The notes under the pieces were generated by a model. The model saw only the letters and a program-made list of their open reading frames with translations. It was not told the origin of the DNA and searched no databases. A stretch of 64,000 bases of DNA from an uncultured Eubacteriales bacterium (GTDB taxonomy: Bacteria; Bacillota; Clostridia; Oscillospirales; QAMX01), in the NCBI GenBank assembly GCA_934546935.1, contig CAKTEH010000001.1, forward strand, positions 186,001-250,000, in the 5' to 3' direction. Below, piece after piece: positions 1 to 9,270 of this stretch. Within the stretch, counting starts at the first letter, position 1, and each line of letters starts with the position of its first letter. Made by a program: the position numbers and the translations under genes.

Positions 1-23
1 AGTATTCACAATGGGAGGGTATT

Positions 24-962
24 ATGGATCTGAGCGAATCGAAAAAGCCGACGATTTCTTTGACCGAAATTATTAAAGAGTTTGACCTTGAAATTCTTAA
101 CGCGCCGGATGACATGTCCCAGATTCGCATAGAATCCGATGATATCAACCGTCCGGGTTTGCAGCTTGCCGGGTTTTATGATTATTTCAATCCACGCGAT
201 ATTCAGATTTTTGGCCGGGAGGAAATTTCATATCTGACGCAGATTGACGCGGGGAAGCGGGCCGAGGTCTTGGACAGGCTGTTTCAGACGAAGTTCCCTG
301 CACTGGTTGTCAGCCGTAATCTGGATCCGACACAGGAGTGTATTGATATGGCTGCGCGCCATGGTGTTACCCTGCTGCGTTCCCGCGAGTGGACAAGCAC
401 GCTGATGTCCGCAATGCTTTCGACACTGAAGGTGTGGCTTGCGCCGCAGATTACGCGCCATGGTGTCTTGGTTGAGATTTACGGCGAAGGCGTGCTGATT
501 CTGGGGGATTCCGGGATAGGGAAGAGTGAAACGGCAATTGAGCTTGTTAAGCGCGGCCATCGTCTGATTGCGGATGACGCGGTGGAGATCCGCAAGGTTT
601 CCAACCGCACGCTTGTGGGTTCTGCGCCGGCGGTTATTCGTCATTTCATGGAAATCCGGGGGATCGGCGTTATCGATGTGCGCCGGATTTTTGGTATCGG
701 TGCAGTTAAGGATACGGAAAGCATCGATCTTGTCGTCCAGTTTGAAACGTGGGCCGAAGGGCAGGTTTATGACCGGCTTGGTGAAGAGGTCGAAACAATC
801 AATATTATGGACGTCAACAAGCCGCTGATTACCATTCCGGTGCGGCCTGGCCGTAACCTTGCAGTGGTATTGGAGGTTGCAGCGATGAACAACCGAGATC
901 GGAAAATGGGCTATAATTCCGCACATGAGCTTTTGACGCGTATTGAAGACAGTTATATGTGA
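24..962 (+). CDS. hprK: HPr kinase/phosphorylase
   Basis: Bifunctional enzyme that phosphorylates or dephosphorylates Ser46 of HPr, the switch for carbon catabolite control in Firmicutes. The 312-residue length is normal for the family. The P-loop GDSGIGKS lies at about residues 161-168, preceded by the RHGVLVEIYG segment carrying the conserved His. The HprK signature MEIRGIGVIDV is at about 209-219. The N-terminal ~130 residues form the regulatory domain. The start is supported by GGGAGG seven bases upstream. A terminator follows directly, so it ends its transcript; any upstream partner is outside the window. Confidence 0.97.
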   Translation: MDLSESKKPTISLTEIIKEFDLEILNAPDDMSQIRIESDDINRPGLQLAGFYDYFNPRDIQIFGREEISYLTQIDAGKRAEVLDRLFQTKFPALVVSRNLDPTQECIDMAARHGVTLLRSREWTSTLMSAMLSTLKVWLAPQITRHGVLVEIYGEGVLILGDSGIGKSETAIELVKRGHRLIADDAVEIRKVSNRTLVGSAPAVIRHFMEIRGIGVIDVRRIFGIGAVKDTESIDLVVQFETWAEGQVYDRLGEEVETINIMDVNKPLITIPVRPGRNLAVVLEVAAMNNRDRKMGYNSAHELLTRIEDSYM

Positions 963-965
963 AAA

Positions 966-1010
966 GACCGGGAAGCTGGCTTGGAAAAGGCCAGATTCCC
1001 GGCCTTTTTG
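966..1010 (+). terminator. Intrinsic terminator after hprK
   Basis: A 15-base stem with two mismatches (arms about 966-980 and 990-1004) is followed by a T-rich run. Confidence 0.8.
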
Positions 1011-1305
1011 TTTTGCCGGTATCTCCGGCTGCACCGGGGGTGGAGAGGTGTTGGTAAAAACATGGAAATAGGGGATATAAAAGAAAATATGGAAAAGGGT
1101 GTAGATGCGGAACATCATAGCCTGTTCGCGCCTCTTTTTTATAAGAACCTGAGAAATAGAAACTATGTAGATAAAAGGAAGAAAGCGCGCAATAGATGGC
1201 CGCTGTTTTTATGCTCTCTGGAAAAGCCGGTATTGCTGATTTTGGGGCGCTCCGCAGAGAACGGGACGCGTGATTTTCCAAGGTTTCAAATGAAGACGGC
1301 TTGAA
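1011..1305. other. Intergenic stretch without recognised gene
   Basis: About 295 bases between the hprK terminator and the end of azlD. Open frames here have no recognisable protein features or convincing ribosome-binding sites. Nothing functional is visible. Confidence 0.5.
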
Positions 1306-1611
1306 TCAGAAACATGTAGATAAGGGTTCCCCCAGGACAGACAGCAGGGTGTTATGTTTCCATTTGTGCAGCCCGGCCACAGCTAAAACGGCAAGGATTT
1401 CGCCCGCTCCAAAAGGCGCGGTGATGAAATTGATATTTTTTAGGCAGTATACCACCAGCATCCCCATGATGGCATAGGGAAGGGTAGACCCAAGATAGAG
1501 TATAGTCCGGGGCACGCCTTTTGCAAATACTACGAAAGGTAAAAAACGCAGCGCTATGGTTGTCAGCGCCACAATACAAATCAGCAGCATGGGGTAAATG
1601 AAACCGTTCAT
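1306..1611 (-). CDS. azlD: AzlD-type branched-chain amino acid exporter subunit
   Basis: Small (101 aa) hydrophobic protein with three to four membrane segments and the typical AzlD core YLGSTLPYAIMGMLVVYCLK at about residues 39-58. AzlC and AzlD proteins together form an exporter for branched-chain amino acids and analogues in the cytoplasmic membrane. Its start overlaps the azlC stop by four bases (ATGA), which indicates translational coupling. It is the last gene of a three-gene minus-strand operon (acyltransferase, azlC, azlD). The substrate is inferred from the family. Confidence 0.9.
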   Translation of the reverse strand: MNGFIYPMLLICIVALTTIALRFLPFVVFAKGVPRTILYLGSTLPYAIMGMLVVYCLKNINFITAPFGAGEILAVLAVAGLHKWKHNTLLSVLGEPLSTCF

Positions 1612-2315
1612 GATTGCCCACCTGTGTGCTCAATTGGTTTTCTTAAAAGAAAAAGGAATAGGGTCATCATGATCATAGCGGGGAGAAGAAAATCTGATGC
1701 ACCGAAAAATATACGGCAGACCAGTGCGCTTGCAACGCCGGTAAGCGCAGGGAGATGATCGCGGTTTTTCTCCCATTGGTCGATGAAGATGACAATAAAT
1801 AATGCAGTCATTACAAAATCCACACCGGCAGTGCTGATTTTGACCAGGCTGCCAAAAAATGCGCCGAAAAAACTGCCCAACACCCAGTAAGAATGGTTTA
1901 GCAGGGAAACCCAGAAGAAATATCCCTTTGCATTGATATTTTCCGGAAGCATAGGCGCACACACAAGGCTGTAGGTTTCATCGGTCAGCGCAAAGATAAG
2001 ATAGGCTTTTGCATGCCCTTTATTGCGGTAGGGTTCGAGCATGGAAAGCCCGTATAGGATATGCCGCGCATTAACCATTACTGTCATCAGCGCTGCGGAA
2101 AGAAGACTGGCGCCGGAAGAAAGCAGATCGATGGCGACATACTGCATGGATCCTGCGTAGATTGTGACGCTCATCGCAATAGCCCACCAGAATGCATACC
2201 CCTGCGCCTGAAGCAGGATGCCGAAACCTGCACCCAGCACAAGATACCCGGCCATAACCGGAAGCGAAGCCTTAAAGGCATAGCGCAGGGTTGGAGCATC
2301 GATTTTTCTGTGCAT
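1608..2315 (-). CDS. azlC: AzlC-type branched-chain amino acid exporter subunit
   Basis: 235-residue membrane protein. The N-terminal segment (SLPVMAGYLVLGAGFGILL) and the YAGSMQY and VNARHILYGLS motifs are those of AzlC, the larger partner of AzlD in branched-chain amino acid efflux. GAGAGGGG precedes the start at good spacing. It begins three bases after the stop of the upstream acyltransferase gene and overlaps azlD, so all three are probably co-transcribed. The real substrate cannot be read from the sequence. Confidence 0.92.
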   Translation of the reverse strand: MHRKIDAPTLRYAFKASLPVMAGYLVLGAGFGILLQAQGYAFWWAIAMSVTIYAGSMQYVAIDLLSSGASLLSAALMTVMVNARHILYGLSMLEPYRNKGHAKAYLIFALTDETYSLVCAPMLPENINAKGYFFWVSLLNHSYWVLGSFFGAFFGSLVKISTAGVDFVMTALFIVIFIDQWEKNRDHLPALTGVASALVCRIFFGASDFLLPAMIMMTLFLFLLRKPIEHTGGQS

Positions 2316-2318
2316 GGC

Positions 2319-3449
2319 TTACCCCTCTCTTTTCTCTGTACCGGCGTTTGGCTGCGCTTTTTTCTGCCAGCGTGCGCCGGTCAATGGCCAACATAAGAAC
2401 CGTACCCGGGAGATGCCCCAGGAAATCAGCAGACAGACGGCAGGAACCAGGAACAGGCTGTATATAAATCCTTTGCCGGAAGACAGGTCAATGCCGGCAG
2501 ACGGCAGCAGCAGGATAACCGGGACGTGGGAGAGATATACGCCGAAAGAACGTGCAGCCAGCCAGTTGAAAACCTTTCCTGTGCGTGTGTTCAGACGTCC
2601 GTTGTTTTGTTTGGCGAGCAGGAATACGCTTATCGCCAGTACCAGCGTAAAAAGCAGATTATAGCTCTGGAAACTTTGATCCAGCACTCCGCCGGCGGAA
2701 CGGATCCAGGTACCCACGGAAATCAGGACTGTGTCGCCCAGAATAATGCCGAGCAGAATGCCATTTGGCACGCGATACTGCATCTGATGGAGGTAAAAGC
2801 CAAAGAAAAAATATGCCGCGCAGCCGGAAAATAAAAACAGCCGTTCGAATATCTCGATTTGAAACGCTTTTGCAAAGGGCAGCAGCGTCACACAGGTTTT
2901 ATATGTGCAGACTATAAGTGCCAGGATACCAAGGTAACGCCAGCTTTTTTCTGTCAGCCCATTTGCCGCTGCCTTGAGGGCTGGGGAAAGCAGGTATAGT
3001 GGGATCAGATAGTATAAAAACCAGTAAGGCGGCGCGGCTTCATGCGCGGCAATTGTGGTAAGCGCATACAAATATCCCCGCAGGTCAAAGCCGTTTCCGT
3101 GAATAAGTTCCCTCAAAAACGGAAGCGCTAACACAGCGGCCGACCAAAATACCAATGGGATCAGCAGCCGCGGGAGCCTGTGGCGAAGCAGATGAGCAGG
3201 TTCGCTTGCGGGACCGCTTTGCAGGATCAGCGCACCGGAGATCATGAAAAACAGGGGGACGGCAATAAAGAAAAAGGAGTCCAACAGTACAAGCAGCCCC
3301 CAACCTGTGCATCCAGGCTCTGCAAGCTGGGCGCTGGACAGGTGCATGAACAAGACCCCGGACATAGATAATGTGCGAAGGACGTCAAAATATCGGATGT
3401 GTTCCCCTGGCGTGGAAATGTTTATCTGCCGTGTTTTGTCTTTGTCCAT
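2319..3449 (-). CDS. Acyltransferase family 3 membrane protein
   Basis: Multi-pass acyltransferase-3 (OafA/WecH-like) protein of 376 aa. The family N-terminal pattern RYFDVLRTLSMSGVLFMHL is present, followed by about ten hydrophobic segments. Such enzymes O-acylate cell-surface sugars, peptidoglycan or other glycans at the membrane. I chose the internal ATG (protein begins MDKDKTRQ) because AGAGG sits just upstream; the longer frame lacks a site. It is the first gene of the operon with azlC/azlD, although a functional link is not obvious. The acceptor substrate is unknown. Confidence 0.85.
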   Translation of the reverse strand: MDKDKTRQINISTPGEHIRYFDVLRTLSMSGVLFMHLSSAQLAEPGCTGWGLLVLLDSFFFIAVPLFFMISGALILQSGPASEPAHLLRHRLPRLLIPLVFWSAAVLALPFLRELIHGNGFDLRGYLYALTTIAAHEAAPPYWFLYYLIPLYLLSPALKAAANGLTEKSWRYLGILALIVCTYKTCVTLLPFAKAFQIEIFERLFLFSGCAAYFFFGFYLHQMQYRVPNGILLGIILGDTVLISVGTWIRSAGGVLDQSFQSYNLLFTLVLAISVFLLAKQNNGRLNTRTGKVFNWLAARSFGVYLSHVPVILLLPSAGIDLSSGKGFIYSLFLVPAVCLLISWGISRVRFLCWPLTGARWQKKAQPNAGTEKREG

Positions 3450-3610
3450 GGAAAATACCTCTATGTTTGACTTTTTTGTGATGGCGCTGATGCCATGGCA
3501 TCCTTCCAAAATCGCCATTTGTATTAGTATACCACAAGCCCTGCATTGCACGAAAGCCTATTAAACAGGATTTTTGAGATGAAAAACCTGTTTGGGAAGA
3601 AAAAACCTGG

Positions 3611-3654
3611 CAGAAAATAACCTCTCGGTGTATAACACCGAGAGGTTATTTCTG
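3611..3654. terminator. Bidirectional hairpin terminator
   Basis: Arms 3611-3630 and 3636-3654 pair over 19 bases with one bulged base. It lies just after the citrate synthase stop on the minus strand. Confidence 0.8.
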
Positions 3655-3665
3655 ATTGACATGGG

Positions 3666-5027
3666 TTACCCGCGCTGATCAATACTGATATATGGACGTT
3701 TATCATAAACAACACGGTAAGCCGGGCGGATAATCCGCGCGTTAGCGCTGATTTCTTCAATACGGTGGGCAATCCAGCCGGCAATGCGCGCGGCGGCAAA
3801 AAGCGGCGTATACAGCTCTACCGGGATGCCAAGTGTTTTATAAACCAGCCCGGAATACATATCAACGTTGGCGCATATGTTTTTATCGATCCCGCGCACA
3901 GACTTCATCAGCTCTGGAGCCAGGCGCTCCACCATTTCTGCAAGCGCAAAGTCGTCGCCAAAGCCTTTTTCCTCTGCCAGGCGGCGGGCATTTTCTTTCA
4001 GGATAATTGCGCGCGGGTCGCTTATGGTATATACAGGATGGCCAAGGCCATAAATTTTCCCGCTGCGGTCGCCGGCCTCACGGCGCAGCATTTTTGCGAG
4101 ATAATCTGCAACCGCGCCTTCATTGTGCCAGTTTCCGGCGTTCTCCTTAATGTCGTCCAGCATATGCATGACCTGAATATTGGCGCCGCCGTGAAGCGGT
4201 CCCTTTAGTGAGCACAGCGCCGCGGCAACCGCTGCATAGGTATCCGTACCGGATGAACTGACGACACGGCAGGCAAATGCAGAGTTATTGCCGCCGCCGT
4301 GCTCAGCGTGGATAACCAGGCATAAATCCAGCAGTTTGGCTTCCTCACGCGTAAAGTGCTTATCAGAACGCACCGCGCGCAGGATGCTTTCAGCGGTAGA
4401 CTGGTTGTCATGCGGAAAATGCAGGTGCAGGCTCTTTTTATCGTAAAAATAGCGCTTTGCCTGATAGGAATATGCCAATAGCGTGGGGAAACGGGCGATC
4501 AGCTCCATACCCTGCCGCATCAGGTTTTCAAGGCTTGTGTCATCGGGGTTATTGTCATAGGAATACAGGCCAAGCGTAAGGCGCGCCATCTTGTTCATGA
4601 TATCCGGGCTGGGGGAACCGATAATCTGGTTCTGCAGATAGTGCTCCGGCAGGGAACGCAGCGCACCCAATGCGTCAAAAAAGAAGTCCAGCTGCGGCCG
4701 GGTTGGGAGATGGCCAAAGAGAAGAAGGTAGGAAACCTCTTCAAATCCATAAATATCTTCCTGTGTAAAACCGTCGATCAGGTCACTAAGCCTGTAACCG
4801 CGGTAGTACAGTTCCCCGGGGATCGGAACGAGCTGTTCATCTTCAATCCGGTAGCCGACGACGTCGCCGATCTGGGAAAGGCCGGCAATTACACCAGTAC
4901 CGTTGGCATTGCGCAGCCCGCGCTTAACCTCCGGATCCTTGTACAGCTGCGGGTTAATGAAGTTATGTTTCCGGTACTCTTCGCATAAGTCTGTAATAAA
5001 CTGCTTTGTGGCTTTTTCGTCGGACAT
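3666..5027 (-). CDS. gltA: Citrate synthase
   Basis: Condenses oxaloacetate and acetyl-CoA to citrate. The 453-residue protein has the hallmark active-site segments HAEHGGGNNSAF and GLGHPVY (catalytic histidines) and the Asp-containing NVDMYSGLVY near the C-terminus. The roughly 60-residue N-terminal extension relative to many bacterial forms is shared by clostridial citrate synthases. AGGAGG lies upstream of the ATG. It is a monocistronic gene ended by a strong hairpin; the 250 bases upstream (to spoIID) hold the divergent promoter region. Confidence 0.96.
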   Translation of the reverse strand: MSDEKATKQFITDLCEEYRKHNFINPQLYKDPEVKRGLRNANGTGVIAGLSQIGDVVGYRIEDEQLVPIPGELYYRGYRLSDLIDGFTQEDIYGFEEVSYLLLFGHLPTRPQLDFFFDALGALRSLPEHYLQNQIIGSPSPDIMNKMARLTLGLYSYDNNPDDTSLENLMRQGMELIARFPTLLAYSYQAKRYFYDKKSLHLHFPHDNQSTAESILRAVRSDKHFTREEAKLLDLCLVIHAEHGGGNNSAFACRVVSSSGTDTYAAVAAALCSLKGPLHGGANIQVMHMLDDIKENAGNWHNEGAVADYLAKMLRREAGDRSGKIYGLGHPVYTISDPRAIILKENARRLAEEKGFGDDFALAEMVERLAPELMKSVRGIDKNICANVDMYSGLVYKTLGIPVELYTPLFAAARIAGWIAHRIEEISANARIIRPAYRVVYDKRPYISIDQRG

Positions 5028-5277
5028 GGTTTGACCTCCTTCTGGGATATTGGACGGATAACAAATATAAAAACGCCGCTTCCCCTAATGCGCGTGGCAT
5101 AATATGCCGGGCAAAAGGCCCAGCGCGGGCAGGCGGAGCTTTTGAACCTACTATTTGAAAAGATATACTGATTATATCATTGCTGGTTAAGCTGCGTCAA
5201 CTGTATGATTACATAAATATGAAAACTACAATTTGTAGGATTGTATACAATTATACAAAATCAGCAAGAGGTGAAAT

Positions 5278-6330
5278 ATGAAAAAATCAATATTGCTGGC
5301 ATGCATATTATGCCTGATCAGTATTTTCCTTCCGGTTTTGACGCATACTTCAGCGAATAACACAGAAACAGAAGAAAATAATAAGCCGGATATGGTGAAA
5401 GAGGAAGAATCAGAAAAATCGGAAAATTTGAAGGAAAATGCATATGATGCTGTGATAACTTTCAAAGTCAAGGTTGGCGAAGAAATTCTGGAAATGAGTA
5501 TGGACGAATATTTACCCGGGGTTTTAGCCGCGGAAATGCCAGCGTCGTTTCCTGAGGAAGCACTCCGGGCGCAAGCGGTTGCAGCACGCAGTTTTATCCT
5601 GTACCGGCTTGCTCATCCAGCGGTCGACGGTGTGCATGATGGGGTGGCATTGTGTTCAACGCCCTCGCATTGCAAAGGGTATGTCAATATCTTGGATCCG
5701 GAAGTTGCAAAAGGGCTTTTTGGCGCCGCGGCGGATATTTATGTAGAGAAGCTCTGCCGCGCAGTTTCCGATACGGACGGGGAAGTCATGCTCTACGAAG
5801 GCGCTCCGATTCTGGCTGCGTTCCATGCCATTTCTGGAGGGAAGACAGAAAATGCCTGTGATGTGTGGGGTGGGAACGTGTCTTACCTGACCAGCGTGGA
5901 AAGTCCGGGTGAAGAGGTGGCGGAAAAATTCGCTTCAGTTGTGGAATATGATGTGGAAACCTATAAACAGAAACTTGCTTCCCTGTGCCAGCCAGATATG
6001 CTGGGGGACGATCCGGAAGCATATATCCAAAACATCCAACGCAGCGAAGCGGGAGGGATTATCCATGCGACGGTCGGCGGTACCGAGGTTAAGGGAAGCG
6101 CGCTGCGAACCGCGCTGGGATTAAATTCCACGGATTTTACGGTAGAGCTTACAGATGATGCAATGATAAGGATTTCCGTAACCGGTTATGGTCATGGCGT
6201 TGGGATGAGCCAGTATGGAGCCAGGGCCATGGCGTTGGAGGGCGCGGGATATGAAGAGATCCTGACACACTACTATGTGGGGGCCGTTTTGGCAAAAGTG
6301 GACGAAAGCCTGGTTGTAAATCCAGGATAA
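5278..6330 (+). CDS. spoIID: SpoIID/LytB-type sporulation lytic transglycosylase
   Basis: Begins with a signal/anchor helix (KKSILLACILCLISIFLPVL) and then an acidic low-complexity linker. The SpoIID core MDEYLPGVLAAEMPASFPEE contains the catalytic Glu and is followed by LRAQAVAARSF; HCKGY and the C-terminal GHGVGMSQYGA motif complete the family signature. SpoIID cuts peptidoglycan during forespore engulfment, so this gene points to a sporulating lineage. GAGGTG precedes the start. A GTATACAAT element about 30 bases upstream resembles a sporulation sigma-factor -10 box, but no convincing -35 was found. Confidence 0.9.
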   Translation: MKKSILLACILCLISIFLPVLTHTSANNTETEENNKPDMVKEEESEKSENLKENAYDAVITFKVKVGEEILEMSMDEYLPGVLAAEMPASFPEEALRAQAVAARSFILYRLAHPAVDGVHDGVALCSTPSHCKGYVNILDPEVAKGLFGAAADIYVEKLCRAVSDTDGEVMLYEGAPILAAFHAISGGKTENACDVWGGNVSYLTSVESPGEEVAEKFASVVEYDVETYKQKLASLCQPDMLGDDPEAYIQNIQRSEAGGIIHATVGGTEVKGSALRTALGLNSTDFTVELTDDAMIRISVTGYGHGVGMSQYGARAMALEGAGYEEILTHYYVGAVLAKVDESLVVNPG

Positions 6331-6342
6331 GTATGATATAAT
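6314..6342 (+). promoter_or_regulatory. Sigma-A-type promoter of the aldo/keto reductase gene
   Basis: TTGTAA at 6314-6319 and TATAAT at 6337-6342 with a 17-base spacer. The -35 lies inside the end of spoIID. Confidence 0.65.
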
Positions 6343-6374
6343 AATAAAAAATGAATGCAAAGGAGTCAAATAGT

Positions 6375-7505
6375 ATGCAATACCGGAAACTTGTAAAAAA
6401 CGAAGGGCCTGTGTCGCTGCTTGGTTTTGGTTGTATGCGCCTTCCGCTGGTTGCGAACGGGGAACCGAATGAGATTGATGTCCCGGCCGCGGAAGCGATG
6501 ATTGAACGCGCTATGCGTGCTGGCGTCAATTATTTTGATACGGCTTACCGGTACATAGGCGGCAACAGCGAGCTTTTTCTTGGCCGTACATTGAAGAAAT
6601 ATCCGCGTGAAAGCTTTAAACTGGCGACAAAGCTTCCGATGGGCATGATTGAGGACACTGCGGCTGGCGTGCGCATATACCATGACCAGCTTGAGCGGCT
6701 GCAAACAGAATATTTTGATTTTTACCTGCTTCACGGCATTAATCGCGCCGGTTTCCAGAAGGCTGTGGATCTTGGGCTGCTTGACTATTTAATCCAGGAG
6801 AAGATCGAGGGGAGGATTCGTCACCTTGGATTTTCTTTCCATGGCGCTTATGAGGATTTCGAGTATATCCTGACCTATCGCGATTGGGATTTCTGTCAAA
6901 TCCAGCTTAACTATATGGATACGCAGATTCAGGCTGGCGTGCGCGGGGCGCAGCTTGCATATGCGCGTGGGATTCCACTGGTGATTATGGAGCCTGTTAA
7001 AGGCGGTTCACTTTCCAACTTCAACCCGAATGCAGCGCAGGCAATGAAGGATGCTGCACCTAATAAGAGCCTTGCCTCCTGGGCGGTGCGTTGGGTTGCG
7101 GAGCAGCCGTCTGTTGCCGTCGTGCTTAGCGGGATGTCTACGATGGAACAGGTGGAAGACAACATTGCAACGTTTGAAGAATATCAACCGCTTTCTGCGG
7201 AAGAATGCAAAATCATTGCGGATACGGCTGAAAAAATTCGTGCCAGCGTGCGTATCGGCTGTACGGGCTGTGCATACTGCATGCCCTGTCCCTTTGGCGT
7301 AAACATCCCGCGTAGTTTTGCAATTTGGAATGAGTACGGTATGTATAATAATGCCGGAAGTGTAAAATGGGGCCTTTCAAATTTGAAAGAAGGGGAGTTT
7401 GCATCTGCTTGCCGCAAGTGCGGGGCCTGCGAGCCGAAATGTCCGCAGGGGCTTGCCATTCGCGATGGGCTTGCAGCTGCGGCTGCAGAGCTTGGCGCTT
7501 TATAA
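6375..7505 (+). CDS. Aldo/keto reductase with C-terminal 4Fe-4S domain
   Basis: 376-residue fusion of an aldo/keto reductase barrel (GFGCMRLP, NYFDTAYRY, LATKLP, YLLHG motifs) with a C-terminal ferredoxin-like part (CTGCAYCMPCPFGV and CRKCGACEPKCPQG). This family is common in anaerobes and probably couples NAD(P)H or ferredoxin electrons to a carbonyl substrate; the substrate is unknown. The start chosen is the ATG with AAAGGAG upstream rather than the one 24 bases earlier. It has its own promoter and terminator. Confidence 0.9.
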   Translation: MQYRKLVKNEGPVSLLGFGCMRLPLVANGEPNEIDVPAAEAMIERAMRAGVNYFDTAYRYIGGNSELFLGRTLKKYPRESFKLATKLPMGMIEDTAAGVRIYHDQLERLQTEYFDFYLLHGINRAGFQKAVDLGLLDYLIQEKIEGRIRHLGFSFHGAYEDFEYILTYRDWDFCQIQLNYMDTQIQAGVRGAQLAYARGIPLVIMEPVKGGSLSNFNPNAAQAMKDAAPNKSLASWAVRWVAEQPSVAVVLSGMSTMEQVEDNIATFEEYQPLSAEECKIIADTAEKIRASVRIGCTGCAYCMPCPFGVNIPRSFAIWNEYGMYNNAGSVKWGLSNLKEGEFASACRKCGACEPKCPQGLAIRDGLAAAAAELGAL

Positions 7506-7507
7506 AA

Positions 7508-7540
7508 ACAAAAATCCCGGAATGATTCCGGGATTTTTGT
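7508..7540 (+). terminator. Intrinsic terminator after the aldo/keto reductase
   Basis: Perfect 15-base inverted repeat with a 3-base loop; the distal arm ends in a T run. Confidence 0.85.
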
Positions 7541-7577
7541 TGGTTCAGATCATGCAATACAACAAGGACGGTAGACA

Positions 7578-7963
7578 ATGCGTTCAATGGATGAAGAAGT
7601 TGCACCGCAGGCCATTGCAGATTTGCGGCAGGTAGTGGGGCTGGAACCGGATTGAAGCGGAACTTCGAATCCGGAGCTTCATAATCCATTTGAATTGAGC
7701 TGCTGGGAAAACGCGCGTCTGATCGGCTATCTGCGCGTAGTCAGCGATGACGTTGCCGGTGCTTATATCTAGGATGTCATGGCTGCACCGGGATACCAGA
7801 GACAGGAAATTGGCACAAAGCTGATGCAGATGGCGTTTGACAGGATCCGGAAAATGGGGATATATGCGATTTCCGCTATATATGGCGAAGCGGACCTGCC
7901 AGGTTTTTTATGAGCGCTTCGGCTTTTTTACCGTGCTGTGCGGGCAGATGGAAACCCATAAGA
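7578..7963 (+). pseudogene. Decayed GNAT acetyltransferase
   Basis: Conceptual translation across frames gives a GNAT-like protein: MRSMDEEVAPQA, then ARLIGYLRVVSDDVAGAYI, the acetyl-CoA region PGYQRQEIGTKLMQMA, and a C-terminal YERFGFFTVLCGQMET. It is broken by in-frame TGA at 7653-7655 and TAG at 7770-7772 (where GNATs usually have Gln), and by a frameshift in the T run near 7908. Three independent lesions argue for real decay, not sequencing error. It was probably once a small amino-group acetyltransferase of unknown substrate. Confidence 0.8.
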
Positions 7964-7972
7964 TTTCCATAG

Positions 7973-8005
7973 CAAGTGCCCGGCAGGATTCCTGCCGGGC
8001 ACTTG
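7973..8005 (-). terminator. Terminator after dnaJ
   Basis: Perfect 15-base inverted repeat with a 3-base loop at the end of the heat-shock operon. Confidence 0.75.
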
Positions 8006-8006
8006 T

Positions 8007-9164
8007 TTATTTTCCTTCAAAGAAATTTTTCAGCTTACTGAAAAATTTGCTGTTTTCTTCTGTATGGTTTTCCGGCTTCAGTTGTCCGGAAAACTGCCGG
8101 AGAAGGTCTTTCTGTTTATTGGAAAGATTGCGCGGCACCTCGACGTTAACAGTCACGTAATGGTCGCCGCGGCGGCTGGAATTTAAGTAAGGGATCCCTT
8201 TACCACGCAGACGGAAGACAGTGCCGGTTTGCGTTCCTTCGGGAATGGTATATTTTACCTTGCCGTCAATGGTTGCAACCTCAAGTTCCGCACCAAGTGC
8301 TGCATCAGTGAAGGAAATCGGCACTTCGCAATATACGTCTGCGCCCTCACGGGTAAAAATCGGATGCGGACGGACATTCACAGTTACATATAAATCGCCG
8401 CTGGGACCGCCGTTGGCACCGGCGTTTCCCTGCCCGCGCAGGGAGATCGTCTGTTCGTCGTCGATCCCGGCAGGGATGTTGACTTCAATTTTGCGTTTGC
8501 GGCGAACCGCTCCCTGCCCCCGGCAGCTTGGACAGGGATTTTTGATTACCTTACCCGTTCCGTGGCAAGCGGTACAGGGGCTGGAGCTTGTAAATGCGCC
8601 CAGGGGTGTGCGCTGCGTTGTGCGTACGGCGCCTGAGCCATGGCATACCTGGCAGGTTTCCACCGTTGAACCTTTGGCTGCTCCGGTGCCTGCACAGTCG
8701 TCACATTTTTCTACGCGGCTGATTTCAATTGTTTTTTTGCAGCCAAAAGCGGCCTCTTCAAAGGCCAACGGAATGGATGCACGCAGGTTGGAGCCTTTTG
8801 CAGGCCCGTTTCGTCGCGTCTGCTGTCCGGCGCCACCGCCGCCGAAGAAGCTGTCGAAGATGCTGCCCAGATCAAAGTCCTGAAAGCCGCCGCCAAAACC
8901 GCCGAATCCGGACGCATCGCCCGCACCGTAATTCGGGTCTACGCCTGCAAAGCCGTAAGCATCGTATTTTTTACGTTTATCTGCATCGGAAAGCATTTCA
9001 TATGCTTCGTTGATTTCTTTAAAATGCGCTTCTGCCTCTTTATCGCCTGGATGCAAATCCGGATGATATTTTTTCGCCAGTGCACGATAGGCCTTTTTAA
9101 TCGCGTCGTCGGACGCAGAGCGTTCGACGCCTAGGACCTCATAATAATCGCGTTTATCAGCCAT
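8007..9164 (-). CDS. dnaJ: Chaperone DnaJ
   Basis: Hsp40 co-chaperone (385 aa) that stimulates the DnaK ATPase and delivers substrates. Domains in order: J domain with HPD at residues 34-36; a Gly/Phe-rich linker at about 75-125; a zinc region with four CxxCxGxG repeats ([32 protein letters not shown]) at about 155-220; and the C-terminal substrate-binding domains. It is the last gene of the hrcA-grpE-dnaK-dnaJ operon, separated from dnaK by two hairpins that may lower its expression. Confidence 0.97.
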   Translation of the reverse strand: MADKRDYYEVLGVERSASDDAIKKAYRALAKKYHPDLHPGDKEAEAHFKEINEAYEMLSDADKRKKYDAYGFAGVDPNYGAGDASGFGGFGGGFQDFDLGSIFDSFFGGGGAGQQTRRNGPAKGSNLRASIPLAFEEAAFGCKKTIEISRVEKCDDCAGTGAAKGSTVETCQVCHGSGAVRTTQRTPLGAFTSSSPCTACHGTGKVIKNPCPSCRGQGAVRRKRKIEVNIPAGIDDEQTISLRGQGNAGANGGPSGDLYVTVNVRPHPIFTREGADVYCEVPISFTDAALGAELEVATIDGKVKYTIPEGTQTGTVFRLRGKGIPYLNSSRRGDHYVTVNVEVPRNLSNKQKDLLRQFSGQLKPENHTEENSKFFSKLKNFFEGK

Positions 9165-9177
9165 CAGTGTTCCTCCA

Positions 9178-9205
9178 AAAAATCCAGCTATAAGCTGGAT
9201 TTTTG
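9178..9205 (-). terminator. Hairpin just upstream of dnaJ
   Basis: Perfect 11-base arms around a 5-base loop with an adjacent T/A run, directly before the dnaJ ribosome-binding site. It could be a partial terminator or an RNA-processing/stability stem. Confidence 0.5.
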
Positions 9206-9233
9206 TTTATCCTTATAAAAGTAGGGGAAAACC

Positions 9234-9257
9234 CCGGCCAGGCAAAAGCCTGACCGG
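9234..9257 (-). terminator. Hairpin after dnaK
   Basis: Ten-base GC-rich arms with one weak pair and a 4-base loop, followed on the minus strand by GGTTTT. Probably a leaky terminator between dnaK and dnaJ. Confidence 0.55.
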
Positions 9258-9270
9258 AGAAAGTGTGGAC

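Noticed and set aside
228..1118. Long minus-strand frame opposite hprK
   Set aside because: It overlaps a clear hprK gene, lacks family features and is a coding-strand shadow.
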